The position numbers and the translations under genes were made by a program. A DNA stretch of 64,000 nucleotides, from NCBI GenBank assembly GCA_004026145.2, contig CP034991.1:5189794-5253793 (forward strand), written 5' to 3'. This DNA comes from Takifugu bimaculatus. Its lineage: Eukaryota; Chordata; Actinopteri; Tetraodontiformes; Tetraodontidae. The notes below the pieces were generated by a model. It was not told where the DNA came from. It was given only the letters and a program-made list of their open reading frames with translations, and ran no database searches. Positions 47,914 to 60,067 of this stretch are shown piece after piece (within the stretch, counting starts at the first letter, position 1; every line of letters starts with the position of its first letter).

Positions 47914-48226
47914 AACCTGGGAATCTACCCAGCTAAACCTGAGAATCTACCCAGCTAAAACCTGAGAATCTACCCACCTAAACCTGAGAATCTACCCACC
48001 TAACCTGAGAATCTACCCACCTAAACCTGAGAATCTACCCACCTAAACCTGAGCATCTACCCACCTTAACCTGAGCATCTACCCACCTAAACCTGAGAAT
48101 CTACCCACCTAAACCTGAGAATCTACCCAGCTAAACCTGAGCATCTACCCACCTAAACCTGAGCATCTACCCACCTAAACCTGAGCATCTACCCACCTAA
48201 ACCTGAGCATCTACCCACCTAAACCT
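47914..48226. repeat. 22-bp minisatellite, unit 5
   Basis: About 14 monomers, mixing GAGAATCT and GAGCATCT kinds, as in units 3 and 6. Confidence 0.95.
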
Positions 48227-48351
48227 GTACTTCACTTGGTCACTGATTACGGTGGGACTGGACTGTTCACGAACAGTCGGGAACAACAAATTATTCTTCT
48301 TAAGTGCAGCTACACACGTGTGTGTGTGTGTGTGTGTGTACGTGCGCGTGT

Positions 48352-49443
48352 TTACGTCGCCACTAAAAACCACTTGTACAGGTCAGGGACGTATCTGAAG
48401 ACCCTGCTCACGCTCAGGTGGTGGCAGGCCTGGCAGATGGGGTGCAGGAACCGGTTACTTTTCGTCAGCAAACGGGGGGTCCCGATGGTGTAAAACTTCC
48501 GCCAGTCGAAGTATCTCAGGTAGGCCTCCTCGTCCTGGTCGAGGCTCTGGAGGTGCGCGGCCAGGGCTGCGGAATCGGCAAAATCGTTCACGTGAATGAA
48601 GGAAGAACCCGGGACAAAACTCTCATAGTTTCTCCTCGGGGGGCCCAGGGCCACCGGGACGGTCCCGAGGGCCAGAGGCGTGGTGAACTTCTCGGTGATG
48701 TAATCTCTGTGAATGGAGCTCTCGAAGGACAGGTAGAACTTGCAGCTTTTGATGGTGGACAGGTAGTCCTCGCCCTCCATCTTGTCGATGAGGTCCACCG
48801 CGATGTGCTTGAGGAGGTCCACGTAGGCGTTGTAGGTCTGATTGAAGGTGTTGGTCATCTCTTTGCTGTCCACGATCCAGCAGACCAAACGCCGCTTCGG
48901 CGGAGGCGTGAAGCCTTTTTCCGGGGTTTTCCTGGCGAAGACCTTCCACCGTACCTGGATGTCGGCGTCCTTCCTGTAAGTCATGGTCAGATTGAAAAGC
49001 GCTTTTATGCCCGGGATCTGCTGGGAGACCAAGGGGGGGTCTGGGTTGAACCAGATCCACCTCTGAGTTCTGGTGCGGGAGGTGGGCAGGTTGGACAGGT
49101 CCTGGCTGATTGCTTTGTGATATATCAAAACCCCGTCCACTTCGGAGGCCAACGATTTATCATCCGACAGCTGGCAGTCGCCAATCCCCAGGAGCGTCTT
49201 GCAATCCTGCAGATCGAACTTTTTGTTCTCGGGCCAGAACCAGACGAGCAACACGGGTTTTTTCCGGCGGGTCTTTGCCGACGCGTTCCCCGACTTCTCA
49301 GTCTCTGACCACTCGACCGGGGAAGGATGACATTTGGGTAAGGGGGACGACTTGAAGTACATTAATAACAGAACCGTGAGTGCGGACAGGATGAGGATCA
49401 CCAGCGTCAGATTTCGCAACACGCCCGTGCTGAGGACGGTCAT
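48352..49443 (-). CDS. fut9-like: Alpha-1,3-fucosyltransferase, FUT9-like, copy 5
   Basis: 363 residues from the preferred Met; the frame extends to 49491. The membrane-segment insertion (SALTVLL) matches copy 4, while KVFARKT matches copies 3 and 6, so the gene is a mosaic. Near the C-terminus one extra T (about 48455) and two extra G (about 48476-48478) together add 3 bases. They turn FADEKY into RLLTKSN between two frameshifts, after which the frame is restored and the CxxC and the end are normal. The change lies in homopolymer-like contexts in an indel-rich stretch, so a consensus error is likely. If real, it alters a surface close to the C-terminal cysteines. Confidence 0.85.
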   Translation of the reverse strand: MTVLSTGVLRNLTLVILILSALTVLLLMYFKSSPLPKCHPSPVEWSETEKSGNASAKTRRKKPVLLVWFWPENKKFDLQDCKTLLGIGDCQLSDDKSLASEVDGVLIYHKAISQDLSNLPTSRTRTQRWIWFNPDPPLVSQQIPGIKALFNLTMTYRKDADIQVRWKVFARKTPEKGFTPPPKRRLVCWIVDSKEMTNTFNQTYNAYVDLLKHIAVDLIDKMEGEDYLSTIKSCKFYLSFESSIHRDYITEKFTTPLALGTVPVALGPPRRNYESFVPGSSFIHVNDFADSAALAAHLQSLDQDEEAYLRYFDWRKFYTIGTPRLLTKSNRFLHPICQACHHLSVSRVFRYVPDLYKWFLVAT

Positions 49444-49571
49444 GATGGACCCTAGAAACAGGAATAGTCGCTTTAGCCACCGGAAACACATCCATGCTGC
49501 GGGTTCGAGCCGCCTCCCAAAGCCATTTTAATAAACTAAGCGTTAAACTTCGACAGGATAAAGAACTTTAC

Positions 49572-49689
49572 CTCCGTTTTGGGGCCGCCAGCCTCTCCCT
49601 CACCTGTCCTTCGATGCGCGCTGCCGTAACTCCTGAGCGAAGCCCCGCCCCTTTGTGGCTCGAGCAGCCCAGCCACATGACGTCACTCG
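49572..49689 (-). promoter_or_regulatory. Promoter-like region and 5' exon of copy 5
   Basis: CRE at 49678-49685; GC box and donor retained. Confidence 0.5.
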
Positions 49690-50452
49690 AAGAAAAGTCG
49701 CTGTTCGCACAGACTGTTACAATAGTGCCACGTTAGATACTTTATTCTCAGACTTGGAAGTGCGTTGTGAGGAGTCAGTGCAGTCAGTACACAACAGTAT
49801 CCTGTCATTGCATTTCAGACAGGTGCAACATGACCTGCGTGACATACTGTCAAACAGGTTTTCCGGGGTTTGTGTTTGGTGAAGCAAGTTAATCAACACC
49901 AAACAGCCATCTTACCTTTTCTGAATATGCCCTGAGGCGGGCACCATTTACACTTACTAAATAATGGGTGCCGCAGGGCTGTGAGGTTTATAAACGTGGC
50001 GTCTGTCAGACGACATATGCGAGTGAGTGCGGCAGCTTGCAATTATGGCATTACATGAAGACGATATGTGACCATACGAGCACGTTTGAATTATAATTCA
50101 AATAACAGGAACGATTATACAAAGACTGACTGGGACATCAAGAGAGTTGTCTGTAACGGATTGTGGCGATTACTTGGGGTGTTTGTTTCACACAGGTCAT
50201 AAAGGGGTGTGTCGTACCTGCTGACGTGTTTGGGCTCCAGCTTCAGCCTTCGTCAGGGTCCAGCCGTGTCCCTCCCTCCCACCCCTCACTCCGTCCTTGG
50301 AATGAACATCCCCTCGACCCGGTTGATGGTCCCGCTTCCTCCGCTCGGTAGACTCCTCGCTCCATCTTCTAGATTTGTTAGTTACAGTTGTGATGACTTT
50401 CCCTCGTCCCCGTCTGTGATGTGGTCGCTCCTTCCACATGGATCTGTTATAG

Positions 50453-50760
50453 CTGCAAACAATAGCTGCAATAATGCAATGATAGCTGCAATAATGCAAT
50501 GATAGCTGCAATAATGCAATTATAGCTGCAATAATGCAATGATAGCAATAATGCAATGATAGCTGCAATAATGCAATGATAGCTGCAATAATGCAATGAT
50601 AGCTGCAATAATGCAATGATAGCTGCAATAATGCAATTAGCTGCAATAATGCAATGATAGCTGTAATAATGCAATGATACTGAATAATGCATGATACTGT
50701 ATATGCTGATAGCAATAATGCATATAGCTGCAATAATGCAATTATAGCTGCATAATGCAG
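50453..50760. repeat. 20-bp minisatellite, unit 5 (irregular)
   Basis: About 15 monomers; those after 50670 have many base losses. Confidence 0.88.
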
Positions 50761-51728
50761 GTTTCACCTGCAGATACAGACCAACACTTGAGGCATCAGG
50801 TGAGGATCACTAGAAATAGAAAAGTCTGGAACAACCCAGGAACCCCTCTCACCACCACAGACAGCACGGACACACACAATTCACCCACGAACAAGAACCA
50901 ACCCGCATCAAAGCAGTTCCTGGACATGAACCTTCACCACAGAGAAGAAAGTAGCATCCAGATCACAAAACCCACTCAAAGAGGAGTACCCCCTCTGGAC
51001 CTCAGCCACCGACTTCCAGTGGTCAGAACTCTTGAACCGGAACGCACACATAACCAACAATGAGACAGACAGGAGAAGCAAACCAGTACAACACTCTCCC
51101 ACGATCTGCCATAGCGGCACTGTAAAGGTGGCAAGAACAAGCCAAGCAGAAGAAAAAGAGGAAAAGAAACAAAATAGGGGGGGGGGGTAACTGGACCGAT
51201 GCAATGCAGGTTGAGAAAAATACCAACACAGTAGCAGAACCACACACACAACTCTGAAAACTCCCAAAGGCCCGTTAACACCGGTCCGGTAAGGCAGCCT
51301 CATTTACAAATGCCCACGCCACTAAAAGGACCTACAATGGAGAAACTGGAAGACCACAGGCACAAACCTTTTGAAAGCTCCCCTCAGCCATCTTTAGACG
51401 CTTGAAACACTGAGTCCGCAGAGACGGAGAAATATTTGAAATAAAGCAGAAGGTATTTGATCTCCTCACAGGTCCAGCAATGAGTGTTGACACCAAGCAA
51501 ACCCATTGCTTTATAAATAAGCCAGGGATTAAAAGGCACTAAATCTTGTTTTGACTAATACTGTGATACACCCACACAAGGTGGGATGTACAAACGCTTC
51601 AGGGCTGCACTTCATGGCCTCAAAGCATGTGGAGAAGCAAGACGATCCACATATGTGGCTGAGGTCAAAAGACTCTTTAAGGGCTGTTGGCAGCTCCAAG
51701 CTGAGATGATCAAAGGATGTGTTGTTTC

Positions 51729-51822
51729 TCAATCAATCAATCAATCAACAATCAATCAATCAATCAATCAATCAACATCATCAATCAATCATCAATCAAT
51801 CAATCATCAATCAATCAATCAA
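51729..51822. repeat. (TCAA)n, unit 5 (irregular)
   Basis: The repeat is broken by single-base losses not present in other units. Confidence 0.9.
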
Positions 51823-52120
51823 TCCTTGTTACTTATTAGCTTAATCATCTCAGAGGCTTTACTTTCTTACTTTTACTTGAGTAGAAAAGTTGAATCAGTA
51901 CATCAGTATTTTTTTGGCATCCACACATTTACTGAAGGACAGAATGTGACGCCAGTGCTGCTGTGTTGCATCAAATGAGCGCGTTCCACTCAGGTGTCTC
52001 CATCACAGGGCAACATCTGGGCACATCTGCCAGCATGCACAGCTGCTGGTGCCACAGAAAATAAAGGAGAGAAAATGAGAGAGAAAAGGGAAAAGCTGAT
52101 GCCGTACATGGTCTCACAAC

Positions 52121-52139
52121 CACACACACACACACACAC

Positions 52140-52172
<33 letters not shown>
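52121..52172. repeat. (CA)n, unit 5 (irregular)
   Basis: Interrupted near 52141 and again after 52172. Confidence 0.9.
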
Positions 52173-52173
<1 letters not shown>

Positions 52174-53380
52174 ACCAACACACCACACCACATTGGGACT
52201 CTTAGAATGGGCAGTTTTGAATAGAATCTCCTTTTAATGAAGTACTTGGCATATTTTACAATAAAGGAATCCCACCTCAGGCCAAAAGGGATACAAATGT
52301 AAATTTAAAAAGTAGACTAACTCCTGCGCTGTGGTCATTCGGTATTATCACACACACACACACGGAAAACTCAACTCATAACTGGGTCGTGCTACACTGG
52401 ATACAAATTAGCAAGTTTTTTTTGCGGCGCTGAGGGAGAAGAAAAGACCAAGCAAGCGTTCTGGTGTGTTAGACGACGGGGGGATGACACCACTGCCTTT
52501 CCTTTGTGTGAATAAAAAAACTGAATTGAACTCCAAGAATAAAAGAGAGCAGACTGACTGACATACATCAGTATAGTTTAAAGCACATTCGACCTTGTAA
52601 CAGTCAGTTACAAATGCCACACCACTAAGCCAGTTATGTTGTCAGTGCAGTTTTATTTTCCTCGCTGAACAACTCCAGCATGGTGACACCCTCTGCTCGA
52701 TGCCTGGCTCCCCGTTTCCACGTAGTCACACCATGCTGCACAATTTACATCTGCTTAACACATAAGTACAATAGTGTGTAGGTGTGGGCGGCACGCTGGC
52801 TGTCAAAGATCCCAGGTCTTCTTCTTGTCAACTCTGGGTTGGAGAGAAGATAGGAGAGAGGTGGGCAAGGATCAGCAAAGGTCAACTGGGCTCTTTTTCT
52901 CTGTTTTCTCATTTTGTTCCCCACACACAGATTTCTAGATGTTCTGATTTCAGTTTGGCACACAGATCCTGGGTGCGTACCTCTTCGATATACGCCCACA
53001 TTAAGCAAACCAGTGCGACAGGTTAGACAGCTTCTTCTGAGGGAAACATCCAGGTGTCTGGTTTGTACAGGAAGGAATTTTTACCTGCTGTATTTAACAG
53101 GGTGATTGCGCCCTGAGAGCCTGAGACACAGCCAATCAGCTTAACGGGTTACCGGCAGAATGCAAAAATTACATTTGAAATTAAATTTGTGCTGAACTTT
53201 GTGCTTTAAATCGGAGCGACAGATTTGGAAGGCAGCTCCATCTACACCTGCTTCTCAAACAAGCTTTAATGCTGCTCTGATGTGACACCTTTCACTCTGT
53301 TATAAAATAAAATGACAGCGGTTTGTTGTCATAGCATACATGTTTCATTCTGTCTTTATAGCAAACACAGACTGACTGAC

Positions 53381-56300
53381 CGCATGATGCTGGCTGGAAT
53401 GTTGACATACTCCATCGGAATGATCCGTCCCAGCTCCTGGAGGCTGTTCACATATCTTACTGCTGAACTTTGTGCTGAAGAAAAACACAAAAGCGTCACG
53501 TCACGTATGTAAAATGTGCCGTCACAAAGTTGCTACAAACTCAGGTGAACTGTCAGGTGAGCTGCTCCAACATTACCGACGTACATTTCAGAGTATGGGT
53601 GGAACATTTCCTCTAAATGTTTCATTTCAGTTTTAATAAATCCATTTTTTTGAATCACCAAAATTGCTTTTCTTTTAACACTCTGAAGTTCAAAATCTTG
53701 ATCTTTATTTTCTTGTGAAATGTTTCCATATTTTGGTAATGATGCCCACTCTGAGGAAGGGACGTGGAGTTTACTAGATCAAACGGATTTACGAGGAAGT
53801 AACCTTATAAGTTATAAGCAGTCACGTGCGGTGAGGTTCATGGCTGGTGAGGCACTGACTCCTCAAGAGTCAGATTTATGATTGTAAGAACTGAAAAAAG
53901 CATCTTATTTTTCCAACAGCAATACAACTACTGATAATGCTTCATATCCCTCAGCATTCCTCTTTCAATTACACTCACAACCAACACAAACATATAGACA
54001 GGAGATATTTGTCCTATAAAGAACTTTCTTTTATAGCTATGGATAGAGCCACCCACCTTGTGTTTTAAAGAAATTCATATAAACTGTACCCCTCCCTGGG
54101 CTACCACCTTATTGTGGTGGAGGGGTTTGCGTGTCCCCAATGATCCCAGGAGCTCCGTTGTCTGGGGCTTTATGCCCCTGGTAGGGCCACCCATGGCAAA
54201 CAGGTCCTAGGTGAGGGATCAGACGAAGCGTAGCCCAGACCTCCTTATGATGAAGAACAGCATTGGTCCTACGTTTCCCTTGCCCGGATGCGGGTCACCG
54301 GGGCCCCCTCCTGGAGCCAGGCCTCGGGGTGGGGGCACGTTGGTGAGCGCCTGGTGGCCGGACCCTCTGCCCATGGAGTCCGGCCGGGCACAGCCCGAAG
54401 AGGCAACATGGACCCCCCTTCCCGTGGGCTCACCACCTGTAGGAGGGGCCAGGGGGTCGGGTGCATTGTGTTTTGGGTAGCGGCCGGAGTCAGGGACCTT
54501 GGCGGTCTGATCCCCGGCTGCATAAACTGGCTCTAGGGACATGGAATGTCACCTCTCTGGTGGGAAAGGAGCCTCAGTTGGTGCGCGAGGTTGAGAAGTT
54601 CCGACTAGATATAGTTGGCCTCACCTTGGACGCATGGCAAGGGCTATGGATCCAGTCTTCTTGAGGGGGGTTGGACTCTATCACTCTGGAGTTGCCGATG
54701 GTGAGAGGCGACGAGCAGGGGTGGTAATTCTCGTGCTACCCCAGCTCAGTGCCTGTATATTCGAGTTTACACCCTGGTTGATGAGAGGGTAGCCTCCCTT
54801 CGCCTTCGGGTGGGGGGACGGATCCTGACTGTTGTTTGTGCCTAGGGTCCAAACAGCAGTTCAGCGATCCACCCTTTTGGAGTCCTTAGAGGGAGTGCTG
54901 GAGAGTGCTCCTTCTGGGGGCTCCCTCGTCCTCCTGGGTGACTTCAAATGCTCACGTTGGCAATGACAGTGTGACCTGGAGAGGGGTGATTGGGAAGAAC
55001 GGCCCCCCTGATCTGAACCCGAGTGGTGTTTTGTTACTGGACTTCTGTGCTCGTCTCAGATTGTCCATAACAAACACCTGTTCAGACATAAAGGCGTCCA
55101 CATGTGCACTTGGCACCAGGACGCCTTAGGCCGCAGATCGATGATCGACTTTGTGGTTGTGTCATCGGATTTGCGGCCGCATGTTCTGGACACTCGGGCG
55201 AAGAGGGGGCGGAGCTGTCAACTGATCACCACCTGGTGGTGAGTTGGCTCCGATGGTGGGGAAGGATGCCGGACAGACCTGGCAGGCCCAAACGTGTTGT
55301 GAGGGTCTGCTGGGAACGCCTGGCAGAGTCCCCTGTCAGAAGGAGCTTCAACTCACGCCTCCGGGAGAGCTTTGAACATGTCCCGGGGAGGCGGGGGACA
55401 TTGAGTCCGAGTGGACCATGTTCCGTGCCTCCATTGTTGAGGTGGCTGACCGGTGCTGTGGCCGCAAGGTGGTTGGGTGCCTGTCGTGGCAGCAATATCC
55501 GAACCCGTGAGGGATGCCGTCAAGCTGAAGAAGGAGTCGTATCGGGCCTTACTGGCCTGTGGGACTCCTGAGGCAGCAGATGGGTACCGGCGTACCAAGC
55601 GGAGTGCAGCTACGGCCGTTGCCGAGGCAAAAGACCCGGGCGTGGGAAGAGTTCGGTGATGGCCATGGAGACGACTTTCGGACGGCCTCGAAAAGGTTCT
55701 GGACCACCATCCGGCGTCTGAGGAGGGGGAAAGCAGTGCACTGTCCAACACTGTGTATAGTGGTGATGGTGTGCTGCTGACCTCAACTCGGGATGTTGTG
55801 GGATCGGTGAAAGGAATACTTCGAGGACCTCCTCAATCCCACCAACACGCCTTCCAGTGAGGAAGTAGGGCCTGGGGACCTGGAGATGGGCTCTTATATC
55901 TCCGGGGCTGAAGTTGCCGAGGTAGTCAAAAAACTCCTCGGTGGCAAGGCCCCGGGGGTGGATGAGATCCGCCCGGAGTTCCTTAAGGCTCTGGATGTTG
56001 TAGGGCTGTCATGGTTGACTCGACTCTGCAACATTGCGTGGACATCGGGGGCAGTGCCGCTGGATTGGCAGACCGGGGTGGTAGTCCCTCTTTTAAGAAG
56101 GGGGACCGGAGGGTGTGTTCCAACTATAGGGGGATCACACTCCTCAGGCCTCCCTGGTAAGGTCTATTCAGGGGTACTGGAGAGGAGGGTCCGCCGGACA
56201 GTCGAAACCTTGGATTCAGGAGGAGCAATGTGGTTTTCGTCCTGGGCGTGGAACAGTGGACCAGCTCTACACCCTCAGCAGGGTCTTCGAGGGTCATGGG

Positions 56301-58777
56301 AGTTTGCCCAACCAGTCCACATGTGTTTTGTGGACTTGGAGAAGGCATTCGACCGTGTCCCTCGGGGGGTCCTGTGGGGGGTCCTCCGAGAGTATGGGGT
56401 GTCGGGCCCGCTGATACGGGCCGTCCGCTCCCTGTAACGATCGGTGCCAGAGTTTGGTCCGAATTGCTGGCAGTAAGTCGAACTCGTTTCCGGTGAGGGT
56501 TGGTCTCCGCCAGGGCTGCCCTTTGTCACCGATTCTGTTCATAATTTTATGGACAGAATTTCTAGGTGCAGTCATGGTGTTGAGGGGGTCCGGGTTGGTG
56601 ACCTCAGGATCGGGTCTCTTGCTTTTTTGGCGGATGATGTGGTCCTGTTGGCGTCCATCGGCCCGTGACCTCCAACTATCACTGGATCAGTTCGCCGCCG
56701 CATGTGAAGTGGCTGGGATGAAAATCAGCACCTCCAAATCCGAGGCCATGGTTCTCAAACCGGAAAAAGGTGGAGGTGCCTTCTCCGGGTCAAGGAGGAG
56801 ATCCTGCCCCAAGTGGAGGAGTTCAAGTACCTCGGGGTCTTGTTCACAGAGTGAGGGAAGAATGGAGCGGGAGATCGGACAGGCGGATCGGTGCGGCGTC
56901 CGCAGTAATGCGGACTCTGCACCGGTCCGTAGTGGTGAAGAGATTTACCGGTCGATCTTCGTTCCTACCCTCACCTATGGTCATGAGCTTTGGGTAATGA
57001 CCGAAAAAACAAGATCGCGGGTACAAGTGGCTGAAATGAGCTTCCTCCGTAGGGTGGCTGGGCTCTCCCTTAGAGATAGGGTGAGAAGCTCTGCCATCCG
57101 GGAGGACTCGGAGTAGAGCCGCTGCTCCTCCGCGTTGAGAGGAGCCAGAATGAGGTGGCTTGGGCATCTAGTTAGGATGCCCCCTGGGCGCCTCCCTGGT
57201 GAGGTTTCAGGGCAATGTCCCTCCGGTAGGAGACCCCCGGGAAGACCCAGGACACGTTGGAGAGACTATGTCTCTCGACTGGCCTGGGAACGCCTGGGGA
57301 TCCCTCCGGATTGAGCTAGAGGAAGTAGCTGGGGAGAGGGAAGTCTGGGCTTCTCTCCTTAGGCTGCTGCCCCCGTGACCCGACCCCGGATAGGGGTAGA
57401 GAATGGATGGATGGATATAAACTGTAAACAAATTAAAGTGCAGAGATGTTTGCAGCACGAATTTAATTTTGTAATTTTTTCAAACTTTAAATTCTGGTGC
57501 TTCAATAAATTTTAATAAAGTTTGCCTATTAAAATGAGCCAAGCGCTGCAGCAAGAAAGCACCTGCCAATCTGCGTACGCCCCCTTGAGGTGAGACAGAG
57601 TACTGCCTGCCTCACCTGCTGACTTTTCTCTGCACTTTATTGTGCGATCAGCAGGAAAAGTTTCTCACACATGCATAAAAGACATTACATAGACTGCAGA
57701 AAGTCATGGTGTATAATGACTATTTCTGTAAAGTTCATATTAGCGATATGCTGAGGAACAAAAACTGGCACACCTCATGCAACCCAGTTTGTATTGGATC
57801 ATGCAGTCAGACGTGAGGCAACAATTCGCCCCTGCCTCACCCGCGGTTTCTGCCCTGGATTTGATCGGAAAAACTCAACTTCCAGCAATTTTACTCAATA
57901 AAATGGCAGAAATGTGTAGTCATACTCCAAATGCATTTTTAACACATATCAGTGGAAAATATTAATATTTATTTATTACACTTGTTCTTTCTTTGGTCAG
58001 CATGACCGCCGTCAGTGGGTATAAGGAACGTTAAAAGTTAAAAAAAGTTGGCTGTAACCTAATAAAGGGCCTGGTGATCCCCAGCAAAGTCCGTATAAAT
58101 CAGGAATGATGGACAATGATGAACATTTAAGTTTTCTTCAGCCTGCGGAAAAGATGAGAATCAAAGAAGAATGAAAACAACATAAAACACACAATCAGTC
58201 CCAGAAAAACAGAAATGTGTTTACGTTCAGGAGCCTGACTGCTGCCTCTTAGTAGCAAACAGGAATGCAGAAGAACAGGCCTTGATGGCAGCATGTGTGA
58301 ATCTACGCTTCGATCAATCATCTGATAGCACTTTTCATCCATGAAAATCCTGGTAGTCCTCCTGCGTGGTGTGGCGCCATTCAGTACCGATCCATATAAA
58401 TCTTCTGCCAACCATTAACTCCAAGGTGTTTATGACGTACCTGCATAAACCAGGGTAACTCACACTCTCTCTGCTCACATTTGAAAACAGCCGTTTGTGT
58501 CACTGTAACATATTCCATGCCCCCGTTGAGCTCAAATCTGTCTACTATTGAGCTTCACTCTTGGACCACTTTTGGTGTCTGACATAAAAGAAACAAAAGA
58601 AAAACACAACTGGCAAAAACAGACCAAATGAACGTTGTTGGAACGATACTGCTCCATGTGGCGTCTACTTACAAGAAAAAAAGGTTTTCCATGACATAAC
58701 TGTAATTGTCACAGTTTGCTGTCCTGGCAGGAAGCATGCTGAAAACACAATGATGGCGTTTCGCTCGGCCTAAAAGC
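53381..58777 (-). pseudogene. BNIP2/caytaxin-like BCH-domain gene fragment, unit 5
   Basis: The most damaged copy. Exon A 58673-58777 has the TAG of units 1 and 2 plus extra bases. Exon B (about 58308-58440) has several indels and a lost donor. Exon C (58059-58142) is short by three bases. Exon D 53381-53474 has the shared 5-base deletion. The LINE lies in the C-D intron. Some of the small indels may be sequencing errors; the TAG and the 5-base deletion are shared with other units and so are probably real. Confidence 0.75.
54089..57414 (+). mobile_element. LINE retrotransposon, near full length, disabled (unit 5)
   Basis: Same insertion site (target duplication at 54077-54088 and 57415-57426). 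It carries the frame breaks of the other two copies plus many private one-base indels, and retains IQEEQ-type sequence before the FRPGRG region, as in unit 4. The FADDVV region is itself disrupted (about 56630). Confidence 0.9.
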
Positions 58778-58854
58778 CTGTAAACGAGAGAGAAAACACT
58801 GAAAACGCACCACATAAACCCAACGGACCGTGACTGTGGAGCAACCGCACGCAT

Positions 58855-58868
58855 CCAGTAGAGGGCAG
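58855..58868 (+). promoter_or_regulatory. Second CTCF-like motif, unit 5
   Basis: CCAGTAGAGGGCAG. Confidence 0.45.
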
Positions 58869-58965
58869 ACTTGTGCGCTTTCAAACTAACGCATACGACA
58901 CAATCTGGCAACACTGGATTTACCAGTGCTCAGAACTTGTACATTTAATAGCCCGCCCTGTCTGT

Positions 58966-58996
58966 GGGGGGGGGGGGGGTGGGGGGGGGGGGGTGT

Positions 58997-59064
<68 letters not shown>
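58966..59064 (+). repeat. Poly-G tract, unit 5 (about 99 bp)
   Basis: Almost pure G with three T interruptions near 58980, 58994 and 58996. This is extreme for a natural homopolymer and at risk of misassembly. Confidence 0.85.
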
Positions 59065-59065
<1 letters not shown>

Positions 59066-59088
59066 GGACACACACACAACCATGTTTA

Positions 59089-59324
59089 GCCCCTTTGTGG
59101 CTCGAGCAGCCCAGCACACATGACGTTCACTCGAAGAAAGTTGGCTGTTCGCTCGACTGGTTACAATAGTGGCACGTTAGATACTACTTTATTCTCAGAC
59201 AGAAAAGAATTGCGTTGTGAGAGTCAGTAGCGCGCGCGCGCGTGTGTGTGTTTTTAAAAAAAGGACACAATGAGCACACCAACAGTATCCTTTAAATTAC
59301 AGTTGGCCAGACAGTCGACATGAC
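59089..59324 (-). promoter_or_regulatory. Second CRE-containing block, unit 5 (disrupted)
   Basis: The CRE reads TGACGTTCA (59121-59129), with one extra T. The block has many other small differences. Confidence 0.3.
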
Positions 59325-59556
59325 AAGAGAATTTCTAAAAGCCAATTAATTCTTTTCAACAACAATGCATGTACCTCATATTTTTACATTTCCCTTTTGT
59401 TTAGTTGATTGACAAGAAAATCCAATTCACTTTTTTAAACACGTTTCCAAAAACATAAAAGTTTACCAAAGTGCTCCACAGGGATTAACATATAAACCCA
59501 AGGATTTAAGATCCGGTGTTGCTCTCGGAGGTTGTGTGGTGCGATTGCTCTGTGAT

Positions 59557-59573
59557 TTCAGTAGGGGGCGCGG
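59557..59573 (+). promoter_or_regulatory. CTCF-like motif, unit 6
   Basis: Same 17 bases as units 1-4. Confidence 0.45.
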
Positions 59574-60067
59574 TTAAGCAGCTCTTTCGGTTCCCCTGGC
59601 AACCGCAGCATTTTGGAGGAGCTGACACCGGCTGTCTTCCTTTATTGCCTCTTCTCCATTGGTTTTGACATTGTTTATGTAGTGCCTGTTTATCAATACT
59701 TTAACCACTGTTGTGCCCCAGAGTTGTTTCAATAACATGGTGTCTGCCAAACAAATACTCAAGAAATAGAAATGTTTGCATTAGTTGGCTCATCCTGCTC
59801 CTGTGTCGACTCCCCCTACCAACACAGGTCACTGTCAGTAGGGCAACAATGGACTGACACGCAACGTTGCAGCCCGGCTATGCATACATGGCAACATGGA
59901 AAGACTGCTCACAATAAGTCAGGCAAACTTGTTGATCCAGTAAAAGTTGATTGACTGCTAGATGACCGTGTTGGTAACTGCTCCACCTAAGCCACAGCTG
60001 CAGTCTTGGAAGGTTTTTGATGGTAATTTGATACGATGTATGCTAAAGGACGAGGGCCGTTTGTATA

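Larger units (their letters stand above)
45468..59519. repeat. Tandem array unit 5 (14.1 kb)
   Basis: A mosaic unit with both the Tc1 element and the LINE. From about 48.4 kb onward it has many single-base gains and losses against its sisters, for example in the TCAA, CA and 20-bp repeats, the LINE and the BCH exons. Non-genic stretches: 45522-46013 has a short ORF only; 47491-47913 AT-rich; 49850-52121 spacer; 52173-53380 probable BCH 3' end. Confidence 0.95.
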
